DNA from: Capnocytophaga cynodegmi DSM 19736
GTDB taxonomy: Bacteria > Bacteroidota > Bacteroidia > Flavobacteriales > Flavobacteriaceae
Assembly: GCF_000379185.1 (NCBI RefSeq)
Contig: NZ_KB900711.1
Coordinates: 1-50,822, forward strand
Reading direction: 5' to 3'
Length of the DNA: 50,822 nucleotides
The translations under genes were made by a program, and so were the position numbers. Of the stretch, positions 9,197-17,225 are shown in pieces. Numbering within the stretch: the stretch's first letter is position 1; each line of letters begins with the position of its first letter. The notes under the pieces were generated by a model that did no database searches, was not told the origin of the DNA, and saw only the letters and a list, made by a program, of their open reading frames with translations.

Positions 9197-12049
9197 ATGC
9201 CAAAGCGTAAAGATTTAAATTGTGTATTGTTAATTGGTTCAGGACCAATCATTATCGGACAAGCTTGTGAGTTTGACTATTCGGGTTCACAGTCGTTGCG
9301 TTCGCTACGTGAGGACGGCATCGAAACGGTGCTTATCAACAGCAATCCTGCCACCATTATGACTGACCCTTCAATGGCTGACCACGTCTATTTAAAGCCA
9401 TTGACTACCAAATCCATAGTTGAAATTCTGAAAAAACATCCCAATATTGATGCCGTTTTACCCACAATGGGAGGGCAAACTGCCTTAAATCTTTGCATTG
9501 AAGCCGCTGAAAAAGGGATTTGGAAAGATTTTGATGTGGAAATCATCGGGGTGGATATCGATGCCATCCAAATTACCGAAGACCGAGAGAAATTCCGTGT
9601 GTTTTTGGACAAAATTGGCATTCCGATGGCTCCGTCCGAAACGGCAAATTCTTTCCTTCGAGGAAAAGAAATCGCTCAGAAATTCGGTTTTCCTTTGGTG
9701 ATTCGTCCGTCGTTTACATTGGGCGGAACAGGAGCTTCTGTGGTGTACAAAAAGGAAGACTTTGATACGCTTCTCACACGTGGTTTGGAGGCTTCTCCTA
9801 TTCACGAAGTGTTGATTGACAAAGCGTTAATGGGTTGGAAGGAATACGAATTGGAACTTCTTCGTGATAAAAACGATAATGTGGTAATTATCTGTACCAT
9901 TGAAAATATGGATCCAATGGGTATCCACACGGGTGACTCTATTACCGTTGCTCCTGCGATGACGCTTTCCGACAGAACGTTCCAACGTATGCGTGATATG
10001 GCAATCAAGATGATGCGAAGTATCGGCGATTTTGCGGGAGGTTGCAACGTACAATTTGCCGTTTCTCCTGACGAAAAAGAAGATATTATCGCCATAGAAA
10101 TCAATCCGCGTGTGTCACGTTCTTCGGCATTGGCTTCCAAAGCGACAGGCTATCCGATTGCCAAAATTGCAACAAAATTGGCTATCGGTTATAACTTGGA
10201 CGAACTTTCTAACCAAATCACTAAGTCCACTTCGGCACTTTTTGAACCCACGTTGGATTATGTTATCGTAAAAATTCCGCGTTGGAACTTTGATAAATTC
10301 GAAGGTTCTGACCGCACTATCGGTCTGCAAATGAAATCGGTAGGAGAAGTAATGGGCATCGGTCGCTCGTTCCAAGAAGCACTTCATAAAGCTACGCAAT
10401 CACTTGAAATCAAACGCAATGGATTGGGAGCAGATGGCAAAGGATACAAAAATTATGAGCAAATCATCGACAAACTTACCAATCCGAGTTGGGATAGAGT
10501 TTTTGTGATTTATGACGCCATCGCGATGGGCATTCCGCTTTCGAGAATTCACGAAATCACTAAGATAGATATGTGGTTCTTGAAGCAATACGAAGAACTA
10601 TACAGCATTGAGAAAGAAATTTCAACCTATAAAATAGAAACACTTCCGAAAGATTTACTATTGGAAGCCAAACAAAAAGGCTTTGCCGACCGCCAAATCG
10701 CCCATATGTTGGGATGTTGGGAAAGTGAAGTCTATAAAAAACGTGAAGAATTGGGTATCAACCGCGTATATAAGTTGGTAGATACGTGTGCTGCCGAGTT
10801 TAAAGCACAAACGCCGTATTATTACTCTACGTTTGAAGCTCCAATTCGTGATGCGAACGGCAATCTTTTCACAGCGAACGATAGTATCGTTTCCGACCGC
10901 AAAAAAGTAGTTGTGTTAGGCTCTGGACCCAACCGTATCGGGCAGGGAATTGAGTTCGATTACTGTTGTGTTCACGGAGTGCTGTCGGCTGCCGAGTGCG
11001 GTTACGAAACCATTATGATTAACTGCAACCCTGAAACGGTTTCTACGGATTTTGATACGGCAGATAAGCTCTACTTCGAGCCTGTTTTTTGGGAACATAT
11101 TTACGACATCATTCGTCACGAAAAACCCGAAGGTGTTATCGTTCAGTTGGGCGGGCAAACCGCTTTGAAATTGGCTGAAAAACTCCATAAATATGGCATT
11201 AAAATCATCGGAACAAGTTTTGACGCGTTGGATTTGGCAGAAGACCGAGGGCGTTTTTCTACTTTATTGAAAGAATTGGGCATTCCGTATCCGAAATTTG
11301 GTGTTGCCGAAACTGCCGACGAAGCCTTAAAGCTAGCCGATGAGTTGGACTTCCCGCTTTTGGTGCGTCCGTCGTACGTGTTGGGTGGACAAGGAATGAA
11401 AATCGTTATCAACAAGCACGAATTGGAAGAACACGTGGTGGATTTGCTCCGTAAAATTCCGAATAACAAACTTTTGCTTGACCATTATTTAGATGGAGCT
11501 ATCGAAGCCGAAGCCGATGCTATTTGCGATGGCGAAAACGTGTACATCATCGGGATTATGGAACACATCGAGCCGTGTGGGGTGCATTCGGGGGATAGTA
11601 ACGCCACACTGCCGCCGTTTAACATCGGTGAGTTTGTGATGCAACAAATCAAAGACCATACGCACAAAATAGCTAAAGCCTTAAACACGGTGGGACTGAT
11701 AAACATTCAGTTTGCCATTAAGGACGACACGGTGTATATCATCGAAGCCAACCCGAGGGCGTCGCGTACCGTTCCGTTTATTGCCAAAGCCTACGGGGAG
11801 CCGTACGTGAACTACGCTACCAAAGTGATGCTTGGCGAGAAGAAAGTAACCGATTTCGATTTCCAACCGAAATTGGACGGATTTGCTATCAAACAGCCTG
11901 TGTTTTCGTTTAACAAGTTCCCGAACGTGGATAAGCGTTTAGGTCCCGAAATGAAATCCACCGGTGAGAGCATTCTTTTCATAGACGACCTCAAAGACGA
12001 CCAATTCTATGAGCTCTATGCAAGAAGGAAAATGTATCTGTTCAAATAG
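9197..12049 (+). CDS. carB: Carbamoyl-phosphate synthase large subunit, without the allosteric domain
   Basis: 950 residues. It makes carbamoyl phosphate from bicarbonate, ammonia (from CarA) and 2 ATP for pyrimidine and arginine synthesis. Two homologous halves are visible, each a pre-ATP-grasp plus ATP-grasp unit: LLIGSGPIIIGQACEFDYSG at the start and VVLGSGPNRIGQGIEFDYC near residue 573; EINPRVSRSSALASKATGYP and EANPRASRTVPFIAKAYG as metal/ATP motifs. The protein stops where the roughly 120-residue MGS domain of the 1073-residue E. coli enzyme would begin, so UMP/ornithine control of that kind is absent. Shorter CarB proteins are usual in flavobacteria. The gene is visibly richer in G and C than its neighbours. 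carA is not adjacent. Confidence 0.96.
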   Translation: MPKRKDLNCVLLIGSGPIIIGQACEFDYSGSQSLRSLREDGIETVLINSNPATIMTDPSMADHVYLKPLTTKSIVEILKKHPNIDAVLPTMGGQTALNLCIEAAEKGIWKDFDVEIIGVDIDAIQITEDREKFRVFLDKIGIPMAPSETANSFLRGKEIAQKFGFPLVIRPSFTLGGTGASVVYKKEDFDTLLTRGLEASPIHEVLIDKALMGWKEYELELLRDKNDNVVIICTIENMDPMGIHTGDSITVAPAMTLSDRTFQRMRDMAIKMMRSIGDFAGGCNVQFAVSPDEKEDIIAIEINPRVSRSSALASKATGYPIAKIATKLAIGYNLDELSNQITKSTSALFEPTLDYVIVKIPRWNFDKFEGSDRTIGLQMKSVGEVMGIGRSFQEALHKATQSLEIKRNGLGADGKGYKNYEQIIDKLTNPSWDRVFVIYDAIAMGIPLSRIHEITKIDMWFLKQYEELYSIEKEISTYKIETLPKDLLLEAKQKGFADRQIAHMLGCWESEVYKKREELGINRVYKLVDTCAAEFKAQTPYYYSTFEAPIRDANGNLFTANDSIVSDRKKVVVLGSGPNRIGQGIEFDYCCVHGVLSAAECGYETIMINCNPETVSTDFDTADKLYFEPVFWEHIYDIIRHEKPEGVIVQLGGQTALKLAEKLHKYGIKIIGTSFDALDLAEDRGRFSTLLKELGIPYPKFGVAETADEALKLADELDFPLLVRPSYVLGGQGMKIVINKHELEEHVVDLLRKIPNNKLLLDHYLDGAIEAEADAICDGENVYIIGIMEHIEPCGVHSGDSNATLPPFNIGEFVMQQIKDHTHKIAKALNTVGLINIQFAIKDDTVYIIEANPRASRTVPFIAKAYGEPYVNYATKVMLGEKKVTDFDFQPKLDGFAIKQPVFSFNKFPNVDKRLGPEMKSTGESILFIDDLKDDQFYELYARRKMYLFK

Positions 12050-12080
12050 GCAATAGGAATTAACAAATAGAAAATAGTAA

Positions 12081-12107
12081 GGGCGAAAAAATTTTCGCCC
12101 TTTTTTT
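12081..12107 (+). terminator. carB terminator
   Basis: GGGCGAAAA at 12081-12089 pairs with TTTTCGCCC at 12092-12100 almost without a loop, followed by seven T. Confidence 0.85.
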
Positions 12108-12135
12108 ACATAAATCTTAAAAGACTATATATAAA

Positions 12136-12711
12136 ATGCAGACCACCTTTGATTTTTCCACACTTTATGCCCATCCGCTGATTTCGAGTGAACAACTTGA
12201 ACAAATTAAGGCGGCACATCGGAAGGTGAGTTTCAAGAAAGGAGATTTTATTTTACAAAAAGGCGAAGTTTCCAAAAGTTATTTCGCTTTGCAAAGTGGT
12301 ATTGCTCGGAGTTTTGTCCACGATTACGAAGGAAACGACATTACTACGGGTTTTTTCTGTGAGCAGGAGTTTGTTATCAATGAATTGTCACTTTTTAAGC
12401 AAGAGCCAAGTTTAGAAAATATAGTTGCCCTGACCGATTGCATAGCGTGGGAAATTTCTTTCGAGGATTTTCAGCTGTTGTACCATTCCATTGCGGGAGT
12501 TTCTGAATGGGGACGACTTTTTATGACCGAAAAACTCTTCCAAACCCAACAACGCTCCCTCGAGATGATTACGCTTCCCGCCAAAGACCGCTATTTGCAA
12601 TTCCTCAAAGATAAGCCACAAGTGATTCAAAGCGTACCTTTAAAATACATCGCCACTTATTTGGGAATTACCGATACATCGCTGAGTAGAATTCGGAAGG
12701 AGGTTTTTTGA
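12136..12711 (+). CDS. Crp/Fnr-family transcription regulator
   Basis: 191 residues, full length for the Bacteroidota Crp branch. Residues 20-115 form the cyclic-nucleotide-binding-like beta-roll (KGDFILQKGEVSKSYFALQSGIARSF; DITTGFF; EQEFVINELSLF). Residues 140-191 form a winged helix-turn-helix ending LKYIATYLGITDTSLSRIRKEVF. The canonical cAMP-binding RxS/T pair is not evident and there are no cysteine clusters as in Fnr, so the ligand is unknown. It lies alone between a terminator and the metallo-hydrolase gene. A truncated relative is found at 18365-18577. Confidence 0.88.
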   Translation: MQTTFDFSTLYAHPLISSEQLEQIKAAHRKVSFKKGDFILQKGEVSKSYFALQSGIARSFVHDYEGNDITTGFFCEQEFVINELSLFKQEPSLENIVALTDCIAWEISFEDFQLLYHSIAGVSEWGRLFMTEKLFQTQQRSLEMITLPAKDRYLQFLKDKPQVIQSVPLKYIATYLGITDTSLSRIRKEVF

Positions 12712-12756
12712 TGATAAAAATTGGGGGAAACATCAAACTTACAAAACAAAATTTAT

Positions 12757-12786
12757 TTTGCAAATCAAATTATTGTATTACCTTTG
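12757..12786 (+). promoter_or_regulatory. Promoter of the metallo-hydrolase gene (decides its start)
   Basis: TTTG at 12757-12760, an 18-base spacer, TACCTTTG at 12779-12786. Transcription should begin near 12793, which is downstream of the in-frame ATG-like start at 12758 and so favours the ATG at 12806. Confidence 0.7.
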
Positions 12787-12805
12787 TTTCAAAATTTTAA
12801 ATTTT

Positions 12806-13537
12806 ATGAATAAGATAATTGTAGCATTTATATTTTTTTGGTGTGTTGGTATGTCTGCTCAAAACTATGTTTCCGATACTTTTTCTACCAAAAACGGAAA
12901 ACAGGTAACAATAACATTCATCAAGCACGGCAGTTTGGCAATAAATTATGAAAATGTATATTTCCAAATTGACCCTGTTGAAAACTATCAAAACCATACA
13001 ACTGATTATTCACGCTTTCCGAAAGCAGATTTTATCTTGGTAACTCACGAGCATCACGACCATTTCGACCCCAAAACAATTGCTTCTCTTGAAAAGGAGA
13101 AAACAAAAATCATTCTGAATGAAAGTTGTCAGAACAAATTAGGAAGAGGAATAGCAATGAAAAACGGAGAAAAGCGTTCCCTTATGAAAAATGTAACCAT
13201 AGAGGCTGTCCCCGCTTATAACACTACCATTGGTCGCGAAAAATTCCACCCACAAGGGCGTGATAATGGCTACATTCTTACCTTTCACGGCTTACGGATT
13301 TATGTGGCGGGCGACACGGAAGATATTCCCGAAATGGCAAATCTTTCAAATATAGACATTGCTTTTCTACCTGTCAATCAACCTTATACGATGACATTAG
13401 AACAAGCCGAAAAAGCAGCAAAAATGGTACAACCTAAGATATTTTACCCATATCATTTCAACGAAACTCCTGTTAGTGAACTTATTGAAAAACTCAAAAA
13501 TACACCTATTGAAGTAAGGATACGACAAATGAACTAA
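12806..13537 (+). CDS. Exported MBL-fold metal-dependent hydrolase (UlaG-like)
   Basis: 243 residues from ATG 12806; a 16-codon upstream extension (12758) is excluded by the promoter position. A signal peptide (MNKIIVAFIFFWCVGMSAQ) sends it to the periplasm. The metallo-beta-lactamase fold shows the zinc motif HEHHDH (His81, His83, Asp85, His86) preceded by ADFILVT, then AGDTEDIPEM as the bridging-aspartate strand and YPYHFNETP as the last histidine. This arrangement is that of the L-ascorbate-6-phosphate lactonase (UlaG-like) branch, which also contains many uncharacterised hydrolases. Substrate unknown. Its stop codon is already inside a duplicated terminator-promoter module. Confidence 0.87.
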   Translation: MNKIIVAFIFFWCVGMSAQNYVSDTFSTKNGKQVTITFIKHGSLAINYENVYFQIDPVENYQNHTTDYSRFPKADFILVTHEHHDHFDPKTIASLEKEKTKIILNESCQNKLGRGIAMKNGEKRSLMKNVTIEAVPAYNTTIGREKFHPQGRDNGYILTFHGLRIYVAGDTEDIPEMANLSNIDIAFLPVNQPYTMTLEQAEKAAKMVQPKIFYPYHFNETPVSELIEKLKNTPIEVRIRQMN

Positions 13538-13588
13538 AATCTTGCCATAAGGCAAGATTTTTTTCGTTCCAACTGCTTATTTTTGCCC
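13535..13588 (+). repeat. Terminator-promoter module, copy 1 of 2
   Basis: A 54-bp sequence nearly identical (50 of 54 bases) to 14065-14118. It begins with a hairpin (AAATCTTGCC/GGCAAGATTT then T-run) that ends the metallo-hydrolase mRNA and finishes with TATTTTTG at 13578-13585, the -7 box for the DinB-family gene 17 bases on. Confidence 0.85.
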
Positions 13589-13604
13589 AAATAAAAACAT
13601 AACA

Positions 13605-14051
13605 ATGGACACTCTCATATTAAAAACGCAATTTGAAGCCAATTTTGGTTTGATTTTGAAGAATTTAGAAGGAATTTCAGCCGAAGAATCGTTGATTTTT
13701 CCACAGAATGAGGCTAATTGTGTGAATTGGCTTTTAGGGCATTTGATTTATTCTCGCAATTTGGTTTTAAAAATTTTGGGTAAAAATTCCGTTTGGAACG
13801 ATGAACATTTTGCTTTCTACGGAAGATATATCAACGCTAAGGATGTAACAGAAAAACTCATTGATTTTGAACTTCTTAAATCATATTTTCAGCAAACATA
13901 TAAACCTTTAATGGACGGTTTGGAACAGTTTGAAAATCAACCTAAAAGCAATATCGTAGAACTTTCATTTTTGTCACTGCACGAGATTTATCATTGTGGA
14001 CAAATCGGGTATGCTCGCCGATTGTTAGGAAAAGAAGGTATGATAAAATAG
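13605..14051 (+). CDS. DinB-family protein
   Basis: 148 residues. The four-helix DinB/YfiT-like fold is suggested by NFGLILKNLEGISAEESLIFPQ, the helix with NCVNWLLGHLIYSRNLVLK (first metal His near 48) and the closing LSLHEIYHCGQIGYARRLLGKEG, in which the His pair HEIYH supplies the other metal ligands. Relatives include thiol-dependent transferases and many stress-linked proteins of unknown activity. It is a single-gene unit bounded on both sides by the duplicated terminator-promoter module. Probably cytoplasmic. Confidence 0.8.
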   Translation: MDTLILKTQFEANFGLILKNLEGISAEESLIFPQNEANCVNWLLGHLIYSRNLVLKILGKNSVWNDEHFAFYGRYINAKDVTEKLIDFELLKSYFQQTYKPLMDGLEQFENQPKSNIVELSFLSLHEIYHCGQIGYARRLLGKEGMIK

Positions 14052-14064
14052 TTAATTTCTAACT

Positions 14065-14118
14065 TAAAATCTTGCCTTATGACAAGATTTTTTTCGTTCC
14101 AACTGCCTATTTTTGCCC
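14065..14118 (+). repeat. Terminator-promoter module, copy 2 of 2
   Basis: 50 of 54 bases match 13535-13588. The hairpin loop differs (TTAT instead of ATAA), and one stem base differs, yet the T-run and the TATTTTTG box (14108-14115) are kept. It ends the DinB-family gene and drives the VOC gene, 24 bases on. Confidence 0.85.
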
Positions 14119-14141
14119 TTAATAATTAAAACGATAAAAAA

Positions 14142-14555
14142 ATGGCAACAAAACTCAATCCGTATTTGAATTTTAATGGGAATTGCGAAGAGGCATTTAA
14201 TTTTTACAAAAAGGCTTTCGGGGGCGATTTTACAATGGTGGTTCGTTCTGATAAAACTCCGATGGAAGTTCCTGAAAATGAGAAAAACCGCATTATGTAC
14301 ATTGAGCTTCCGATAGGGGAAAACGATAAGCTAATGGGGTCGGATATTTTTGAATCATTTGGGCAAAAACTCACTACGGGCAATCACAGCTATGTGAGTA
14401 TTGCCGTGGATAGCAAAGCCGAAGCCGACCGTCTTTTCCACGCACTTTCCGAAGGAGGCGAAATAGAAATGCCTATGGAAGAGCAATTTTTTGGTTATTT
14501 CGGAGATTTTAAAGATAAGTTCGGTATCTCTTGGATGATTATTTTTGAGGGGTAG
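14142..14555 (+). CDS. PhnB-like VOC/glyoxalase-superfamily protein
   Basis: 137 residues. Two beta-alpha-beta-beta-beta units typical of the vicinal-oxygen-chelate fold: LNPYLNFNGNCEEAFNFYKKAFGGDFTM at the start; IMYIELPIGENDKLMGSD; SYVSIAVDSKAEADRLFHALSEGGEIEMP; and FGYFGDFKDKFGISWMI at the end. This is the PhnB/YjdN type, whose proteins are often near regulators and have no firmly known substrate. It is unrelated in detail to the three other VOC proteins in the window (24136, 25316, 32051). It has its own promoter in the repeat module and its own terminator. Confidence 0.88.
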   Translation: MATKLNPYLNFNGNCEEAFNFYKKAFGGDFTMVVRSDKTPMEVPENEKNRIMYIELPIGENDKLMGSDIFESFGQKLTTGNHSYVSIAVDSKAEADRLFHALSEGGEIEMPMEEQFFGYFGDFKDKFGISWMIIFEG

Positions 14556-14585
14556 AGCTTTTACCATACATAAACCTATTTTCAC

Positions 14586-14613
14586 AGACGCCCTCACGGC
14601 GTCTTTTCTTTTT
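14586..14613 (+). terminator. Terminator of the PhnB-like gene
   Basis: AGACGCC (14586-14592) pairs with GGCGTCT (14598-14604), loop CTCAC, followed by a T-rich run. Confidence 0.8.
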
Positions 14614-14641
14614 AACAGCATTTTAATACTAATCCGCTGAA

Positions 14642-14975
14642 TTTTTACCACTTACGGCACGGATATTGCTGCGTATATCATAAGAATTCCCTGCAAGTGA
14701 CGAATGTTTACCCATAGGATTTTGATAATTCCCGTACAGAAAAGCATTCTTACAGCAGGGAAGCAAGGTTTGACCTACATTATATAAGTTCTGACCCATA
14801 AGAAATTAATATTTACCAACAAGAAATCAATATTTACCAACAGGAAATGAATTCTGACTAACAAGAAATCAATCCCGACCAATAAGAAATGAATTCTGAC
14901 TGACAAGAAATCAATCTTGACTGACAATAAATGGATTCTGACCGGTAAAAATCCATTTCCTGCAAGTAAAAATCT
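14642..14975. repeat. 21-bp tandem repeat array, non-coding
   Basis: Seven consecutive 21-bp units run from 14789 to 14935 with no gaps (starts 14789, 14810, 14831, 14852, 14873, 14894, 14915). Their rough consensus is TTCTGACCAACAAGAAATCAA. Two 20-bp degenerate units follow to 14975. The same phase can be traced upstream through weaker units beginning 14642, 14663, 14684, 14705, 14726, 14747 and 14768 (for instance the TTTACCCATAGG of 14707-14718 against GACCCATAAG in unit 14789). Read forward in one frame the units give a heptad like S-D-Q-Q-E-I-N but with several stop codons, so it is not a gene now. It ends about 50 bases before a gene whose N-terminus has heptad repeats of the same length. 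Confidence 0.85.
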
Positions 14976-15023
14976 ATAAAATCAATAGAAAATTAAAAGT
15001 TTAACACCAAAAACACAATTATT

Positions 15024-15764
15024 ATGAACGAGAATTTACATCAGAACGAACAAAACTTGAATCAGAATGACCAAAATCTGAATCAAAACGAGCAAACACC
15101 AACTCCAAAGAAGCGAAACGTGCATATTTCAATGGAGGAATGGATTCAGCGAATGCGATTGGCGTTTTCTAACGGGAAATTGCCTAACATTCAGGAGCAG
15201 ATGGGGCTATTGGGCTATACTGCCGAAAAACTTGATGAGCTTTTAGCCAAAGTGGTACGTTTGGAAGAGTTACACCAAATCCAAAAGACGGAATACGCTC
15301 AGCAATACGCCGAAACGGAGAAGTTCGACCAAAAGTTTTCCGAAATTAATGATTTATATACCAAGCATTTGGCTTTCTGTAAAATCCTTTTTAAAGGCGA
15401 TACCTTAGCAGGTGCTTCGCTCGACTTTGCAGGGAAACGCAAAACGGCATATAGCGATTGGTTGGTGCAAGTGGGGAACTTCTATTCACAATTGCTTAAA
15501 AACTCGGCGTTTCTAACTAAGTTGCAGTCTATCAACATCAAAGAAGAAGATTTGAAAGCGGTACAAAATAAACTCACAGAAGTCATCGCCCTGAAAGAAA
15601 GTCAGAAAAAGGAAACCGCCGAGGCTCAAAAAGCCACCGAAGTTCGCGACAAATTCTTCGATGAGTTTTATCCGCAGTACAGTGAGTTTGTGGCTTACGC
15701 CAAAGTTGTGTTTGCTCATAGTCAGGAGCTTGAAGCTTTGGGTATTGTGACCAAAAAAGGATAA
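15024..15764 (+). CDS. Conserved hypothetical protein with N-terminal heptad repeats
   Basis: 246 residues, no signal peptide. Residues 1-27 are Asn/Gln-rich and repeat every seven residues (NEQNLNQ, NDQNLNQ, NEQTPTP), that is, every 21 bases. The rest (about 30-246) is almost all alpha-helix: SMEEWIQRMRLAFSNGKLP, QMGLLGYTAEKLDELLAKVVRLEEL, then a helical bundle with many charged residues, DFAGKRKTAYSDWLVQVGNFYSQLL, and EFYPQYSEFVAYAKVVFAHSQELEALGI at the end. I recognise no domain; the pattern suggests a soluble helical bundle. The 21-bp non-coding array directly upstream has the same period. A weak terminator follows. Confidence 0.8.
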   Translation: MNENLHQNEQNLNQNDQNLNQNEQTPTPKKRNVHISMEEWIQRMRLAFSNGKLPNIQEQMGLLGYTAEKLDELLAKVVRLEELHQIQKTEYAQQYAETEKFDQKFSEINDLYTKHLAFCKILFKGDTLAGASLDFAGKRKTAYSDWLVQVGNFYSQLLKNSAFLTKLQSINIKEEDLKAVQNKLTEVIALKESQKKETAEAQKATEVRDKFFDEFYPQYSEFVAYAKVVFAHSQELEALGIVTKKG

Positions 15765-15784
15765 GAAATTAAAAAATTATCGGT

Positions 15785-15817
15785 AAGGACGTCCGTTGGG
15801 GCGTCTTTACTTTTTTT
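15785..15817 (+). terminator. Probable terminator of the heptad-repeat gene
   Basis: AAGGACGTCC pairs with GGGCGTCTTT (two G-T pairs) around GTTG, followed shortly by seven T. Confidence 0.65.
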
Positions 15818-15919
15818 ATGTTGGTAATGGATTGAAATATGTTTGATTTTTATTTTTTTGTACTTTTGGTTTAAAACGAGAAAAGGGGCTTTGCCTCAAT
15901 GTCACAGGCACTTGGTCAA

Positions 15920-15936
15920 ACTGAGCGAAGTTGAAG
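15920..15936. repeat. Short dispersed repeat ACTGAGCGAAGTTGAAG
   Basis: 17 bases matching 34303-34319 at 16 positions. Sequences of this kind (ACTGAGCGAAGTCGAAG) recur between genes in flavobacterial genomes. The rest of 15818-16015 is AT-rich leader with a TATCTTTG box at 15981-15988 for the next gene. Confidence 0.5.
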
Positions 15937-16015
15937 TTTTTTTATCCCAATGTATTTATATAAAAAGTCATAAAATTTATATCTTTGAGCAGTAATACCT
16001 ATCAAAAAGTAAGTT

Positions 16016-16693
16016 GTGGAAGAGAAGAAAACGTTTAGTTTATTGGTTTATAGATTAAATAGAGCGCTTATAAGTATTTTTATTTTCCCTCTATGGATAC
16101 TGTTAACCATTATCTTAGCTGTAAATATTAAAATTCCGTATCTTAAATGGATAATTCCTTCGCTCGTTTTCATTGGGCTGACTTTATTGCTAATATATTC
16201 TATAGTTAGCCGACTTATAGTAACTGTTGAAAACAACAAACTTGTATTTCATTGGAACAAAAAATTATTGTTTAATTACAAAGAGATTCCTACGATTGAC
16301 ATTTTGGAAGTAACAGCGATTGTTTTTGATGATGAAAGAAGAAATGCTCTTCATAGGATTGTAACCCGAAATAAAACTATTACTTTTGTATGTAAAAAGT
16401 CCTACCTACTGTTTAAAAGCGACACAAAACAATTTGTTGATTTTCTCAAAAGTGAAGTAACTGACTTGAAAATCAAAGATGAATGGGACCTTTGGGCAGA
16501 AAAAGGATACTTAATTTGGGCGTATCGCATCAACACGGTATTGTTAGTGCTAGTGCCACTTGTAACCATCATTATCAGCATTATAGAAGGGGGAAAACCA
16601 AAAAAATTATTGCTTCTGTTTGTTATCCTCCCAAAATTGATAATATATCAATTCATAATGGCGGGAAAAATAAAGAAAAATAGGAAAGAATAG
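16016..16693 (+). CDS. Four-segment membrane protein of unknown function
   Basis: 225 residues from a GTG start; no better start is visible and the TATCTTTG box about 30 bases upstream supports it. Two transmembrane segments (about 20-40 and 47-68) are followed by a soluble stretch of roughly 90 residues with alternating strands (RLIVTVENNKLVFHWNKKLLFNYKEIPTIDI, cut here only for description) that resembles a small PH-like or bacterial-PH domain. Two more transmembrane segments (about 172-190 and 197-215) lead to a basic tail. The next gene begins 10 bases later and is probably in the same operon. No family recognised. Confidence 0.7.
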   Translation: MEEKKTFSLLVYRLNRALISIFIFPLWILLTIILAVNIKIPYLKWIIPSLVFIGLTLLLIYSIVSRLIVTVENNKLVFHWNKKLLFNYKEIPTIDILEVTAIVFDDERRNALHRIVTRNKTITFVCKKSYLLFKSDTKQFVDFLKSEVTDLKIKDEWDLWAEKGYLIWAYRINTVLLVLVPLVTIIISIIEGGKPKKLLLLFVILPKLIIYQFIMAGKIKKNRKE

Positions 16694-16703
16694 CGTATAA
16701 ACT

Positions 16704-17144
16704 ATGGATAGTAAAGATTTTAAGACTCTATTTGATGAAATTGCCAAAACATATGATTTTAAGAAAGCTTTTGGTGGTTGGTATAAAGACAGTTCAGAAT
16801 GTCTTGCTATACTTGATTTGCAGAAATCCAACTTTGGCGATTATTACCAGTTAAATATAAAGATATTTATTCAAGGAGTTTTTGAAAAGACTTATTTGCT
16901 AAGTAAAGACTTAATCAAAAAATCTATGGGACACGTCAATTCCGGTGAAACGAAAGACTATAAAGATGTTTTCGACTTTGATAAGCCAATGAAAGATGAA
17001 ATAAGAAAAGAACGCCTGAAAGAACTTTTTACAAAACATATCGTGCCGTTCACAAATGAAGCCTTATCAAGAGCAGGTATAAGAAGATTAGCAGAGAAAG
17101 GCGATATTTTTTTACTTTCAACTGTAAGAGAGGAATTATCATAG
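16704..17144 (+). CDS. DUF4304-domain protein
   Basis: 146 residues. MDSKDFKTLFDEIAKTYDFKKAFGGWYKDS, a hydrophobic strand with LAILDLQKSNFGDYYQLNIKIFI and the later DKPMKDEIRKERLKELFTKHIVPFTNEA fit the DUF4304 family of small cytoplasmic proteins often found in polymorphic-toxin immunity and orphan gene positions. The biochemical role is not known. It starts 10 bases after the membrane-protein gene, and the two may act together. No terminator was seen in the 80 bases that follow. Confidence 0.75.
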   Translation: MDSKDFKTLFDEIAKTYDFKKAFGGWYKDSSECLAILDLQKSNFGDYYQLNIKIFIQGVFEKTYLLSKDLIKKSMGHVNSGETKDYKDVFDFDKPMKDEIRKERLKELFTKHIVPFTNEALSRAGIRRLAEKGDIFLLSTVREELS

Positions 17145-17225
17145 AACAAAAGTTTCTAAAAACAGATTTTTTTGAGAATATATAGTCGTTACTTTGCCAT
17201 AGAAAAATAAAAAACTTTTCAGCAA

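Noticed and set aside
9388-11994. Many minus-strand and off-frame open frames within carB
   Set aside because: They are shadows made by the GC-richer carB codons; no starts, promoters or families.
14774-14950. A minus-strand open stretch through the 21-bp array encoding a (L/S)-V-x-I-(D/H)-F-L heptad
   Set aside because: It has no start codon in frame, is bounded by stops, and its openness follows from the 21-bp period.
14642-14975. The array as a CRISPR
   Set aside because: Units are contiguous with no spacers and there is no cas gene.
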